Positions 10,751 to 21,616 of a DNA stretch of 64,000 nucleotides are shown here, one piece after another; position 1 is the first letter of the stretch; each line of letters starts with the position of its first letter. The notes below the pieces were generated by a model. It was not told the DNA's origin and ran no database searches. It saw only the letters and a program-made list of their open reading frames with translations. The DNA comes from JACOMY01 sp046233115. Its GTDB lineage: Bacteria; Pseudomonadota; Alphaproteobacteria; Kiloniellales; JACOMY01. The DNA is taken from positions 62,001-126,000 of the forward strand of contig JBJXHM010000009.1 of NCBI GenBank assembly GCA_046233115.1. Direction: 5' to 3'. The position numbers were made by a program, and so were the translations under genes.

Positions 10751-11608
10751 ATGCCTTTGGACGAAACCAGCTCCGCCGCCTTCCCGCTTTCCGACAGTGA
10801 TGCGGACCGTCGGTCGCCCCGCTCGCTCGCGCCACGACGGGTGGGACTTGTCAACTATCGCGGCCTCTGGACGCTCTATCTGAAAGAAGTACAGCGCTTC
10901 CTGAACGTCTTCACCCAGACGGTGCTGGCGCCGGTGGTCACTACCCTGCTGTTCCTCTCGATCTTCACCCTGGCCCTGGCTCGCCACGGCATGGCGGCCG
11001 GCTTCTCCTATGGTGAGTTCCTGGCGCCGGGCCTGGTGGTGATGGCGCTGCTGCAGAACTCCTTCGCCAACACCTCCTCCTCGGTGATGATCTCCAAGAT
11101 CCAGGGTAACATCGTCGACCTGCTGATGCCGCCGCTGGCCGCTTGGGAGATGGTGCTGGCCTTCGCATCCGCGGCGCTGACCCGCGGTCTGCTGGTCGGC
11201 TTTTCGGTCACCCTGGCGATGAGCCTCTTCGTCGAGATCCCCTTCGCCGATCCGCTGGCAGCCCTCTTCTACGCCGTCAACGCCAGCCTGATGCTGGCGC
11301 TGCTGGGCTTCCTGGCGGGGGTCTGGGCCGAGAAGTTCGACCACATCGCGGCCGTCACCAACTTCGTGATCATGCCGCTCTCCTTCCTCTCCGGCACCTT
11401 CTACTCGCTGAGCCGCCTGCCCGAAGACTGGCAGACCCTGGCGCTGGTCAATCCCTTCTTCTACATGATCGACGGGGTGCGCTACGGCTTCCTCGGGGTC
11501 GCCGACGCCTCGCTCCTGGTGGGGGCGGCCTACCTGGTGTCGCTGAACCTGGGCCTGCTGCTTCTCGCCCATCACCTGGTACGACGCGGCTGGCACCTGA
11601 AGGCCTGA
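10751..11608 (+). CDS. ABC-2 type transporter permease
   Basis: A 285-residue integral membrane protein of the ABC-2 permease family, with about six TM helices. Family features include the amphipathic start LWTLYLKEVQRFLNVFTQTVLAP, the FLSGTFYSLSRLPEDWQ loop and the NPFFYMIDGVRYGF segment near the C-terminus. Relatives such as YadH, NodJ and drug exporters pair with a separate ATPase. No ATP-binding subunit lies on either side here, so the partner must be elsewhere or lost. It is divergent from recX with overlapping upstream regions. The substrate is unknown. Confidence 0.88.
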   Translation: MPLDETSSAAFPLSDSDADRRSPRSLAPRRVGLVNYRGLWTLYLKEVQRFLNVFTQTVLAPVVTTLLFLSIFTLALARHGMAAGFSYGEFLAPGLVVMALLQNSFANTSSSVMISKIQGNIVDLLMPPLAAWEMVLAFASAALTRGLLVGFSVTLAMSLFVEIPFADPLAALFYAVNASLMLALLGFLAGVWAEKFDHIAAVTNFVIMPLSFLSGTFYSLSRLPEDWQTLALVNPFFYMIDGVRYGFLGVADASLLVGAAYLVSLNLGLLLLAHHLVRRGWHLKA

Positions 11609-11701
11609 GCCGCAGCCCGCGGAGCGCTGCAGGCGCCCTTTACGGCCGTCAATCATGGATCTGACCGGCGTTTTTTGCTTGCTTCCGGCGCCTGCGCGGC
11701 G

Positions 11702-11730
11702 TTGACAGCCTGGCAAACGGTCGCTTTAGT
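11702..11730 (+). promoter_or_regulatory. Sigma70-type promoter for argD-argF
   Basis: TTGACA (11702-11707, a perfect -35) and TTTAGT (11725-11730, 4 of 6 to TATAAT) are separated by exactly 17 bases and end 84 bases before the argD start. This is the best consensus promoter noticed in the window. Confidence 0.65.
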
Positions 11731-11813
11731 CGCAGATCGGGGCCCCAAGCTGGTGCAAGCCGGTTTCTGGGGCCTTTACTGATCCATTGACCATGCCGAG
11801 AGAGGATTGAGAA

Positions 11814-13001
11814 ATGACCGGCGGTCTCATGCCGACGTACGCCAGGATCGACATCGCCTTCGAGCGGGGAGAGGGCTGCTGGCTCTTCGCCGAGAACGGG
11901 CGACGATACCTGGACTTCGCGGCTGGCATCGCGGTCAACTCGCTGGGCCACTGCCACCCAACGGTGGTCGCCGCGCTGGAGGAGCAGGGCCGGAAGCTCT
12001 GGCATGTCTCCAACCTCTACCGGATTCCCCAGGCCGAGCGGCTGGCCGAGCGGCTCTGCGCCAATTCCTTCGCCGACATGGTGTTCTTCACCAACTCCGG
12101 CGTCGAGGCGGTGGAGTGCGGCATCAAGCTGGTGCGCAAGTACCACGACGAGACCGGCAACCCGCAGCGCTGGCGCATCATCGGCTGCCAAGGCGCCTTC
12201 CACGGCCGCACCCTGACCACGCTTGCCGCCGCCGGCAACGCCAAGTACCTGGCCGGCTTCGAGCCGGAGGTGCCGGGCTTCGACCATTCGGCCTTCGGCA
12301 ACATGAACGAGATCCGTGCCGCGATCACTGACGAGACCGCGGCCATCCTGGTGGAGCCGATCCAGGGTGAGGGCGGCATCCGTGCCGCCGACCTCGATTT
12401 CCTGCGTGAGCTGCGCAGGGTCTGCGACGAGTTCGGCCTGCTGCTCTTCTTCGACGAGGTGCAGTGCGGTATGGGCCGCAGCGGCAAGCTCTTCGCCCAC
12501 GAGTGGGCCGGGATCGAGCCCGACGTGGTCGCCACCGCCAAGGGCATCGGCAGCGGCTTCCCGCTGGGTGCCTGCCTGGCCACGGCCAAGGCCGCCCAGG
12601 GCATGGTGGCCGGCACCCACGGCTCGACCTACGGCGGCAACCCGCTGGCGACCGCCGTGGGCAATGCCGTGCTGGACGTGCTGCTCTCCGAAGGCTTCCT
12701 CGACCAGGTGACGGCGCGTGGTGCCAATCTGGGCAAGGGGCTGGAGGCGTTGGCCGCCAAGCACCCCGGCGTCTACACCCAGGCGCGCGGCGCCGGCCTG
12801 CTGCGCGGGCTGCAGTGCCAGCCGCCGGCGGGCGAGATGCTGACCGCCCTGCGCGAGGCCGGTCTTCTGGTCGTCCCGGCGGCGGAGAACGTGCTGCGGA
12901 TCATCCCGCCGCTGGTCGTCTCGGAAGCGGAGATCGACGAGGCCCTCTCGATTCTCGACCGGGTGGCGGCAGCCACGGCCGAGAGGACGGCAGCGGCATG
13001 A
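11814..13001 (+). CDS. argD: Acetylornithine aminotransferase (class III PLP enzyme)
   Basis: A 395-residue PLP-dependent transaminase converting N-acetylglutamate semialdehyde to N-acetylornithine in arginine synthesis, often also acting on succinyl-diaminopimelate precursors. Key features are FTNSGVEAVE, the PLP-stacking GAFHGRT segment, FDEVQCGMGRSG, and the Schiff-base lysine K243 in ATAKGIGSGFPLGA. Length is typical. The stop overlaps the argF start by four bases (ATGA), so the two genes are translationally coupled, an order common in alphaproteobacteria. A good sigma70 promoter precedes it. Confidence 0.97.
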   Translation: MTGGLMPTYARIDIAFERGEGCWLFAENGRRYLDFAAGIAVNSLGHCHPTVVAALEEQGRKLWHVSNLYRIPQAERLAERLCANSFADMVFFTNSGVEAVECGIKLVRKYHDETGNPQRWRIIGCQGAFHGRTLTTLAAAGNAKYLAGFEPEVPGFDHSAFGNMNEIRAAITDETAAILVEPIQGEGGIRAADLDFLRELRRVCDEFGLLLFFDEVQCGMGRSGKLFAHEWAGIEPDVVATAKGIGSGFPLGACLATAKAAQGMVAGTHGSTYGGNPLATAVGNAVLDVLLSEGFLDQVTARGANLGKGLEALAAKHPGVYTQARGAGLLRGLQCQPPAGEMLTALREAGLLVVPAAENVLRIIPPLVVSEAEIDEALSILDRVAAATAERTAAA

Positions 13002-13930
13002 GCGGATCTTCCAATGCGCCCAGGCACTTCCTGGACATCGACGCGCTGAACCCCGACGAGCTGCGGGACATCCTGGACCGCGGCATGGCCTACAAGCGCG
13101 GCGAGCCGCCGGGAGGCGATCCCAAGCCGCTGGCCGGTAAGTCGATCGCGCTGGTCTTCGAGAAGCCCTCGACCCGCACTCGCGTCTCCTTCGAGGTGGG
13201 TATCCACCAACTCGGCGGCCAGGCTATCGTGCTGGAGCCCTCGGGCACCCAGCTCGGCCGCGGCGAGACCATCGCCGATACCGCCCGCGTGCTCTCGCGC
13301 TACGTTGATGCGATCATGATCCGCACCACCTTGGTGGAGAAGCTGCTGGAGCTGGCCGACTACGCGACCGTCCCGGTGATCAACGGGCTGACCGACCGCA
13401 CCCACCCTTGCCAGCTCATGGCCGACCTCATGACCTTCGAGGAGCGGCGCGGCCCCATCGCCGGCCGGAAGGTGGCCTGGGTCGGCGACGGCAACAACAT
13501 GGCTGCGACCTGGATTCACTCGGCCGTACGCTTCGGCTTCGAGCTCTGGCTGGCCTGCCCGAACGGGCTGGAGCCGGACCAGAAGCTGCTGCGCTGGGCC
13601 GAATCGGAAGGCGGATCGGTGCAGGTGACCACGGAGGTCGACCAGGCCGTGACCGGTGCCGATTGCGTGGTCACCGACACCTGGGTCTCGATGGGTGACG
13701 ACGTCGGCGACAGCGAGCGCCGCCGACGCCTGCTCACCCCCTACCAGGTGAACGGTGAGGTCATGGCCAAGGCCGCTCCTGAGGCGATCTTCCTGCACTG
13801 CCTGCCCGCCTATCGCGGCAAGGAGGTCACGGCCGATGTGATGGACGGTCCGCAGTCGGCCGTCTGGGACGAGGCCGAGAACCGCTTGCATGCGCAGAAG
13901 GGCATCCTTACCTGGTGCCTCGGCCACTAG
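12998..13930 (+). CDS. argF: Ornithine carbamoyltransferase
   Basis: A 310-residue transcarbamoylase forming citrulline from ornithine and carbamoyl phosphate. The carbamoyl-phosphate loop STRTR is at residues 58-62, HPCQLMADLMTF follows in the middle, and the ornithine-side HCLPAYRG is near the C-terminus. The start MSGSSNAPRHFLDI is fixed by the ATGA overlap with argD. The open frame continues upstream inside argD, but that part is antisensical to the family. The TAG stop is the start of a degenerate TAGAGCAG repeat. Confidence 0.97.
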   Translation: MSGSSNAPRHFLDIDALNPDELRDILDRGMAYKRGEPPGGDPKPLAGKSIALVFEKPSTRTRVSFEVGIHQLGGQAIVLEPSGTQLGRGETIADTARVLSRYVDAIMIRTTLVEKLLELADYATVPVINGLTDRTHPCQLMADLMTFEERRGPIAGRKVAWVGDGNNMAATWIHSAVRFGFELWLACPNGLEPDQKLLRWAESEGGSVQVTTEVDQAVTGADCVVTDTWVSMGDDVGDSERRRRLLTPYQVNGEVMAKAAPEAIFLHCLPAYRGKEVTADVMDGPQSAVWDEAENRLHAQKGILTWCLGH

Positions 13931-13976
13931 AGCAGGTCCGCAGCAGGCGGGATCGTCTGCGACGAGGCTTTGCTCA
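13928..13976. repeat. Degenerate TAGAGCAG element after argF
   Basis: TAGAGCAG begins on the argF stop codon (13928-13935), and a CGCAG/CTGCG inner stem and a diverged right arm (TTTGCTC) follow. It is a decayed member of the same palindrome family seen after lepA. Low confidence as a structure; the left arm is exact. Confidence 0.35.
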
Positions 13977-14070
13977 CACGAACGAGACTCCGGAGCAATT
14001 GAGACGGGCGCATGCGCGTTGACGATGCTCCGGCAGGTCCGGTTCCGTCACGTTTGGAGAGAGGGCAGCC

Positions 14071-15006
14071 ATGACCGCTGCAAGTGGGGAGGATTCGGTC
14101 CTTCCCTTCGTCATCGGCACGGCCGGCGTCCGCGGCCGGGTGATCCGCCTGGGGCCGGCGCTGGACGAGATTCTCGGCCGCCACGACTATCCCCTGCCGG
14201 TGGCCAAGCTGCTGGCCGAGTTCCTGCTGCTGGCCGGCGGCCTCTCCTCGATGATGAAGTACGACGGCGTCTTCACCCTGCAGATCAGGGGCGACGGCCC
14301 GCTGCGCTTCATGGTGGCCGACGTCGAGGCCGGCGGCGCCATCCGCGGCTATGCCGACTGCGATCAGCCGGCCTTGGCGGCCCTGCTGGAGCAGGAGCCG
14401 GCTCCCTCGCTGCCGCGGCTGGCCGGGGCCGGCTATCTGGCCTTCACCGTCGACCGCAACGACGAGGCGCGCCGCTATCAGGGCATCGTCGAACTGACCG
14501 GCGCCACCCTGGCCGACTGCGTGCTGCATTATTTCCAGCAGAGCGAGCAGCTTCCCACCGCCATTCACCTGTCGAACGGCATGGCTTCGCCCTGGCAGGC
14601 TGCCGGCATGATCCTGCAACGCCTGCCTGCCAGCGAGTACGGCAGCGAGCATCCCGACCTCCTGGAGGCCCGCGAGGAAGGCTGGCGCCGGGCCACCATC
14701 CTGATGTCGACCCTGACCGACGGCGAGTTGATGGACCGCAGTCTGCCGCCGCGCGACCTGGTGCACCGCCTCTTCCACGAGGAGGAGGTCACCCTGCACC
14801 AGGAGACCGCGCTGGTGGACCGCTGCCGCTGCTCGCGCGAGCGGCTGGCCGGCATCCTGGCGGCGTTGGATCCCGAGGCACTGGCCGAGATGACCCTCGA
14901 CGATGGGCGCGTCCAAGCCGTCTGCCAGTTCTGCAGCAGACATTACGACTTCTCGCCTGCTAGTATCAGGGCATTGGAAGAAGAGAAGAACGCAGGGGAG
15001 GTCTAG
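14071..15006 (+). CDS. hslO: Redox-regulated chaperone Hsp33
   Basis: A 311-residue holdase chaperone of the cytoplasm that is switched on by oxidation. The four zinc-binding cysteines of the redox switch are present: C252 and C254 (CRC), then C285 and C288 (CQFC). The N-terminal substrate-binding domain carries typical segments such as LLAGGLSSMMKYDGVFTLQ. The start is MTAASGED. It lies downstream of argD-argF on the same strand with a 140-base gap, and six bases before a GTG-started GltS gene, so those two are probably co-transcribed. Confidence 0.96.
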   Translation: MTAASGEDSVLPFVIGTAGVRGRVIRLGPALDEILGRHDYPLPVAKLLAEFLLLAGGLSSMMKYDGVFTLQIRGDGPLRFMVADVEAGGAIRGYADCDQPALAALLEQEPAPSLPRLAGAGYLAFTVDRNDEARRYQGIVELTGATLADCVLHYFQQSEQLPTAIHLSNGMASPWQAAGMILQRLPASEYGSEHPDLLEAREEGWRRATILMSTLTDGELMDRSLPPRDLVHRLFHEEEVTLHQETALVDRCRCSRERLAGILAALDPEALAEMTLDDGRVQAVCQFCSRHYDFSPASIRALEEEKNAGEV

Positions 15007-15012
15007 GGGGCA

Positions 15013-16224
15013 GTGGACGGCACGCTGGTAGAGGTCAACATCTTCCTGGCCTATACGATCGGCATCGTCGTCTACTTCGTCGGCATGCAGGTGAACCAGC
15101 GAGTCGCCTTCCTGCTGCGCTTCAACATTCCCGAACCGGTGACCGGCGGCATCCTGGCCGCGCTGGTCGTCCTGCTGCTCTACCTCCTCTTCGGCCTGCA
15201 GCTCGAGTTCGACCTGACCACGCGCGACCTGCTGCTGGTCTATTTCTTCACGACGATCGGCCTCAACGCACGGATCGCGGACCTGCTCGCGGGCGGGCGA
15301 CCGCTGCTGATCTTCCTGGCGCTGACCCTGGGCTACATCGTGGTGCAGGACCTGATCGGGGTGGCCGCGGCCGGCGCCATCGGTCAGCCGGCGGCGATGG
15401 GCGTGCTGGTTGGCTCCGCGTCGCTGATCGGCGGCCACGGCACGGTGATCGCCTGGGCGCCCAACATCGCCGCCGACTACGGGCTTGCCAATGCGCTGGA
15501 GGTCGGCATCGCCGCCTCCACCTTCGGACTGGTGATCGCCGGCCTTCTGGGCGGCCCGATCGCCATGCTGCTGCTGCGGTTCTTCCAGGTTCGAGAGGGT
15601 GAGGGCGAGCAGCTTCTGGTCGGTATCCCGCACGAGCGCGAGAAGACCGAGCAGATCAACCACGTGAGCCTCATGCGGGTCATCCTGGTGCTGCACGTGG
15701 CCATCGTCCTGGGTTACTTCCTGGACGAGGCCTTCCTGGCCATGGGGCTGAAGCTGCCGCTCTTCGTCTCCTGCCTGCTGGTGGCCATCGTCCTCTCGAA
15801 CAGCCTGCCGCTGGTCTTCCCGAAGCTGCCCTGGCCGGCACGCACCAAGGCCCTGGCCGTGGTCTCGGACTTCTCGCTCGGTCTCTTCATCGCCATGTCC
15901 CTGATGGGCATGCAGCTCTGGGAGCTGGCGGACCTGGCAGGCCCGCTGCTGATCATCATGGTGGCGCAGGTCGTGGCGGTCGTGGCCTTCTCCGTGGGGC
16001 TGGTCTTCACCCTGATGGGACGCGACTACCTGGCGACGGTCCTGAGCGCGGGCTTTGCCGGCTTCGCGCTCGGCGCCACGCCGACCGCCATCGCCAACAT
16101 GACGGCGGTCACCAAGACGCACGGCCCGGCGCCGCAGGCCTTCATCATCTTGCCGCTGGTGGGGGCCTTCTTCGTCGACATCACCAATGCCTTCGTCATG
16201 CAGTTCTTCCTGGGGCTCTTCTGA
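15013..16224 (+). CDS. gltS: Sodium/glutamate symporter, GltS family
   Basis: A 403-residue inner-membrane carrier of the ESS family, which imports glutamate with sodium. It has about ten to twelve TM helices in two inverted halves, each with a reentrant Gly-rich loop: GSASLIGGHGTVIAW in the first half and GFALGATPTAIANM in the second, both diagnostic. It uses a GTG start six bases after the hslO stop, preceded by GGGGG. Glutamate uptake fits the nearby arginine and proline genes, but no regulation is visible. Confidence 0.92.
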   Translation: MDGTLVEVNIFLAYTIGIVVYFVGMQVNQRVAFLLRFNIPEPVTGGILAALVVLLLYLLFGLQLEFDLTTRDLLLVYFFTTIGLNARIADLLAGGRPLLIFLALTLGYIVVQDLIGVAAAGAIGQPAAMGVLVGSASLIGGHGTVIAWAPNIAADYGLANALEVGIAASTFGLVIAGLLGGPIAMLLLRFFQVREGEGEQLLVGIPHEREKTEQINHVSLMRVILVLHVAIVLGYFLDEAFLAMGLKLPLFVSCLLVAIVLSNSLPLVFPKLPWPARTKALAVVSDFSLGLFIAMSLMGMQLWELADLAGPLLIIMVAQVVAVVAFSVGLVFTLMGRDYLATVLSAGFAGFALGATPTAIANMTAVTKTHGPAPQAFIILPLVGAFFVDITNAFVMQFFLGLF

Positions 16225-16316
16225 GTCAGCGGAAGCGGGCCGCGCCACTATGCGGTCTTGAACCTTGGTAGACCGTCGGCGTTGGATTTCAGAGTGCAGC
16301 GGATCATGAGGACAGG

Positions 16317-17792
<1,476 letters not shown>

Positions 17793-17896
17793 CTGCAGGG
17801 GCGATCATCCAGGCATTGCGGTTGCGCCGCGACGAAACCGACCAAGGTTAGAAAGCAAGTAGAGCGGAACCGGAACCACAGCGGGAGAGCCTGACC

Positions 17897-19711
17897 ATGC
17901 CCCTGAACGCCACCCTCCAGGACGTCACCGACCGCATCGTGAAGCGCAGCCAAGGGCGCCGGAGTGCCTATCTGGAGCGCTGCCGGCGGGCGATAGAGGC
18001 GGGACCGGGCCGGGCGCACCTGAGCTGCGGGAACCTGGCCCATGCCGCCGCCGCGGCCGGGCTGGACCAGCAGGCCGTCGCCGGCGGCAAGGCCGGCAAC
18101 CTCGGCATCGTCACCGCCTATAACGACATGCTCTCGGCCCACCAGCCCTTCGAGCGCTTCCCCGACCTCATCCGAGAGGCAGCGCGCGCGGTGGGCGGCA
18201 CGGCGCAGGTGGCGGGCGGCGTGCCGGCCATGTGCGATGGCGTGACCCAGGGCCAGCCGGGCATGGAGCTCTCGCTCTTCTCGCGCGACGTGATCGCGCT
18301 GGCGGCCGGGGTGGCGCTGACTCACAACTGCTTCGACGCCGTGGTCTTCCTCGGGGTCTGTGACAAGATCGTGCCCGGTCTGGTGATGGCGGCGGCCACC
18401 TTCGGTCACCTGCCGGCGGTCTTCCTGCCGGCCGGTCCCATGACCTCGGGCCTGCCGAACAAGGAGAAGGCGCGGGTGCGCGAGCGCTTCGCCGCCGGAG
18501 AGCTGGACCGCGCTGCATTGCTGGAAGCGGAGATGGCCTCCTACCACGGCCCCGGCACCTGCACCTTCTACGGCACCGCCAACAGCAATCAGATGCTGAT
18601 GGAGTTCATGGGCCTGCACCTGCCCGGCGCCAGCTTCGTCAATCCCAACACGCCGCTGCGCGATGCCCTGACCAGGACCGGTGCCCAGCGCGCGCTGGCG
18701 ATCGCGGCCGGCGGCAACGCCTTTACCCCGGTCTCCGCGGTGCTGGACGAGAAGGCCTTCGTCAACGGCATCGTCGGCCTGCTCGCCACCGGTGGCTCGA
18801 CCAACCTCCTGATCCACCTGATCGCGATGGCGCGTGCCGCCGGAGTCGAGCTCGGCTGGGAGGACTTCGCCGCGCTCTCGGAGGTGACGCCGCTGATGGC
18901 GCGGGTCTATCCCAACGGCCTGGCCGACGTGAACCACTTCCACGCTGCCGGCGGGCTCGGCTGTATGATCGGCGAGCTGCTGGAGAGCGGCCTGCTGCAC
19001 CCCGACACCCGCACTGTGGCCGGCGACGGCCTGGCGCTCTACACCAGCGAGCCCAAGGTGCAGCAGGACGGCAGCGTCGCCTGGGAGCCCGGCGCCGGGG
19101 CCAGTCTGAACGAGGACATCCTGCGCCCGGCCAGCCGCCCCTTCCAGGCCAGCGGCGGGCTGAAACTGCTGCGCGGCAACCTGGGCGCAGCCTGCATGAA
19201 GGTCTCCGCCGTCAGCCCCGAGCACCAGGTGGTCGAGGCGCCGGCCCGCATCTTCAGCGACCAGGAGCAAGTGAAGGCCGCTTTCAAGGCCGGTGAGCTG
19301 AACCGCGACCTGGTCTGCGTGGTCCGCTTCCAGGGCCCCAAGGCCAACGGCATGCCGGAGTTGCACAGCCTGACTCCCTACCTCAGCGTGCTGCAGGACA
19401 AGGGCTACAAGGTCGCCCTGGTGACCGACGGGCGCATGTCCGGCGCCTCGGGCAAGGTGCCGGCGGCGATCCACCTCAGCCCCGAGGCGCTCGACGGCGG
19501 CGGCATTGCCCGCCTACGCGAGGGCGACCTGGTCCGGGTCGATGCCGTGGCGGGCAGACTGGAGGCCTTGGTGGACGCCGGGGAGTGGGACCGGCGGGAG
19601 CTGGCCAAGGCCGACCTGACGGAGAGCCAGTACGGCCTTGGCCGAGAGCTCTTCGCCGCCTTCCGTGCCACCGTCGGTAGCGCTGATAGTGGTGCGGCCG
19701 TCGCGGTTTGA
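17897..19711 (+). CDS. edd: Phosphogluconate dehydratase
   Basis: A 604-residue IlvD/Edd-family dehydratase with a [4Fe-4S] cluster, turning 6-phosphogluconate into KDPG in the Entner-Doudoroff pathway. Family motifs are AYNDMLSAHQP, AMCDGVTQGQPGMELS (C113), LGVCDKIVPG, LATGGSTN and DGRMSGASGKVPAA. Length matches known Edd proteins. The aldolase partner eda is not in the window. It lies between zwf and pgi, forming a hexose-phosphate block. Confidence 0.97.
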   Translation: MPLNATLQDVTDRIVKRSQGRRSAYLERCRRAIEAGPGRAHLSCGNLAHAAAAAGLDQQAVAGGKAGNLGIVTAYNDMLSAHQPFERFPDLIREAARAVGGTAQVAGGVPAMCDGVTQGQPGMELSLFSRDVIALAAGVALTHNCFDAVVFLGVCDKIVPGLVMAAATFGHLPAVFLPAGPMTSGLPNKEKARVRERFAAGELDRAALLEAEMASYHGPGTCTFYGTANSNQMLMEFMGLHLPGASFVNPNTPLRDALTRTGAQRALAIAAGGNAFTPVSAVLDEKAFVNGIVGLLATGGSTNLLIHLIAMARAAGVELGWEDFAALSEVTPLMARVYPNGLADVNHFHAAGGLGCMIGELLESGLLHPDTRTVAGDGLALYTSEPKVQQDGSVAWEPGAGASLNEDILRPASRPFQASGGLKLLRGNLGAACMKVSAVSPEHQVVEAPARIFSDQEQVKAAFKAGELNRDLVCVVRFQGPKANGMPELHSLTPYLSVLQDKGYKVALVTDGRMSGASGKVPAAIHLSPEALDGGGIARLREGDLVRVDAVAGRLEALVDAGEWDRRELAKADLTESQYGLGRELFAAFRATVGSADSGAAVAV

Positions 19712-19884
19712 CGCACCCGCTACCGCCGACGAAAATCCATTCGTCTTTGATTTAGAATGGAAATCGCTGATTTCGATGAAGCAAATCGAAGGTTCTTTCC
19801 TCTAGGCAAGGCCCGCCGCATTGCGTATTGCCTGTCCTGGGGACGGGGAAATTGCGTGGCCAACAGGCGGTAGAGGAGGAGGTG

Positions 19885-21528
19885 ATGGGGCAGTCCCTGA
19901 CGGCGGCTTGGAAGACGCTCGAGGAGGCGGGAGAGCGTTTGCGGCCGCTGCACCTGCGCCAGCTCTTCGCCGCAGACCGGAAGCGGGCCGAGACCCTCTC
20001 CGCGGGCTTCGAGGACCTGACACTCGACTTCTCCAAGGAGAAGCTGGACGAGGCGGCGCTTGCGGCCCTGCTGGCGCTGGCCGAGGCCAGCGGCCTGGAA
20101 GAGCGGCGCGGGCAGCTCTTCGACGGCAGCAAGATCAACGAGACCGAGGGCCGGGCGGTGCTGCACATGGCGCTGCGCGGCGGCGTCGATGCCGGTCTGA
20201 CCCTAGACGGTAAGGCCATCCTGCCGGAGGTGGAAGAGACCCGGCGGCGCTTCCTGACCTTCGCCGAGGCAGTCCGCGGCGGTGGCTACGCCAGCCTCTC
20301 CGGGGCGCCCTTCACCGACGTGATCAACATCGGCATCGGCGGTTCCGACCTGGGGCCGGTGGTGGCGGTGCGTGCGCTGGCGCCCGATGCGGACGGCCCA
20401 CGGCTGCACTTCGTCTCCAACGTCGACGGCGCGCACCTGACCGACGTGCTGGCCGGGCTCGACCCGGCGCGGACCCTGGTCATCGTCGCCTCCAAGACCT
20501 TCACCACGCTGGAGACCATGCGCAACGCCACCTCGGCCAGGGCCTGGCTGGAAGAGGCGCTGGGTGAGGAGGCTGGCCGCCACCTGGCCGCCGTCTCCAC
20601 CAACCTGGAGGGCACGGCCGCCTTCGGGATCGCGGAATCGCGGGTCTTCGGCTTCTGGGACTGGGTCGGCGGGCGCTATTCGCTCTGGTCGGCTATCGGT
20701 CTGCCGATCGCGATCGCCATCGGTGCCGAGCGCTTCCAGGCCTTTCTCGCCGGCGCGGCGGCCATGGACCGGCACTTCCGCGAGGCGCCCCTGGCGCAGA
20801 ACCTGCCGGTGCTGCTGGCCCTGATCGGGGTCTGGCGGCGCAACGTCCTGGGCTATCCCAGCGTTGCGCTGATCCCCTACGACCAGCGCCTCGAGCGCCT
20901 TCCCGCCTACGTGCAGCAGCTCGACATGGAATCGAACGGCAAGCGCACGACCCTGGCGGGCGCGGCCATCACGCGGGCGAGCGGCCCGATCATCTGGGGC
21001 GAGCCCGGCACTAACGCCCAGCACTCCTTCTTCCAGTTGCTGCACCAGGGCAGCGACGTGATCCCGGTAGACTTCATCGCCAATGCCTGCCCGCGTGAGC
21101 ATCTCGGCGACCATCACGCCCTGCTGCTGGCCAACTGCTTCGCTCAGGCCCAGGCGCTGGCCTTCGGCAAGACCGAAGAGGAGGTGCGTCAGGAGATGCG
21201 GGCCGCCGGTGTCGATGCGACCAAGATCGACCGTCTGGCGCCGCACCGCAGCTTCCCCGGCGACCGGCCCTCGACCGTCCTGCTGCAGCAACTGCTCGAC
21301 CCCTACAGCCTGGGCCGGCTGATCGCACTGTTCGAACACAAGGTCTTCTGCCAGGGCGTCATCTGGCAGGTGAACTCCTTCGACCAGTGGGGGGTGGAAC
21401 TGGGCAAGGTGCTGGCCAAGGCGCTGATCGGCCCGATCGAGGGCGACGTCCTGCCGGAGCACCTCGACGCCTCCACGACCCGTCTGATCCGGCGCGTCCG
21501 CCACCTCTCGGGCGCCGAGGAGGAGTAG
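19885..21528 (+). CDS. pgi: Glucose-6-phosphate isomerase
   Basis: A 547-residue isomerase linking glucose-6-P and fructose-6-P. Signatures present: the sugar-phosphate site IGIGGSDLGP, the catalytic Glu region QQLDMESNGKR, GEPGTNAQHSFFQLLHQG and the C-terminal SFDQWGVELGK lysine motif. The start is the ATG at 19885 immediately after a purine-rich GAGGAGGAG ribosome site; an upstream in-frame start adds 19 residues with no family support. Placed with zwf and edd, it can feed fructose-6-P back into the Entner-Doudoroff route. Confidence 0.97.
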   Translation: MGQSLTAAWKTLEEAGERLRPLHLRQLFAADRKRAETLSAGFEDLTLDFSKEKLDEAALAALLALAEASGLEERRGQLFDGSKINETEGRAVLHMALRGGVDAGLTLDGKAILPEVEETRRRFLTFAEAVRGGGYASLSGAPFTDVINIGIGGSDLGPVVAVRALAPDADGPRLHFVSNVDGAHLTDVLAGLDPARTLVIVASKTFTTLETMRNATSARAWLEEALGEEAGRHLAAVSTNLEGTAAFGIAESRVFGFWDWVGGRYSLWSAIGLPIAIAIGAERFQAFLAGAAAMDRHFREAPLAQNLPVLLALIGVWRRNVLGYPSVALIPYDQRLERLPAYVQQLDMESNGKRTTLAGAAITRASGPIIWGEPGTNAQHSFFQLLHQGSDVIPVDFIANACPREHLGDHHALLLANCFAQAQALAFGKTEEEVRQEMRAAGVDATKIDRLAPHRSFPGDRPSTVLLQQLLDPYSLGRLIALFEHKVFCQGVIWQVNSFDQWGVELGKVLAKALIGPIEGDVLPEHLDASTTRLIRRVRHLSGAEEE

Positions 21529-21616
21529 GAGCTCTAGCGCCTGCGGTCTGGCGCATTGGGCGCGGCTGTCCCACACTCCCGTCTCAGATCCGATGCCGTG
21601 TAGCGGGGGAGTGGTC

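Noticed and set aside
9269..11716. An 815-codon minus-strand open frame
   Set aside because: It overlaps the TPR and recX genes in a different frame and is antisense to the permease.
13927..16248. A 773-codon minus-strand open frame
   Set aside because: Antisense to hslO and gltS, which carry clear family motifs; composition is His/Gln/Asp-rich shadow.
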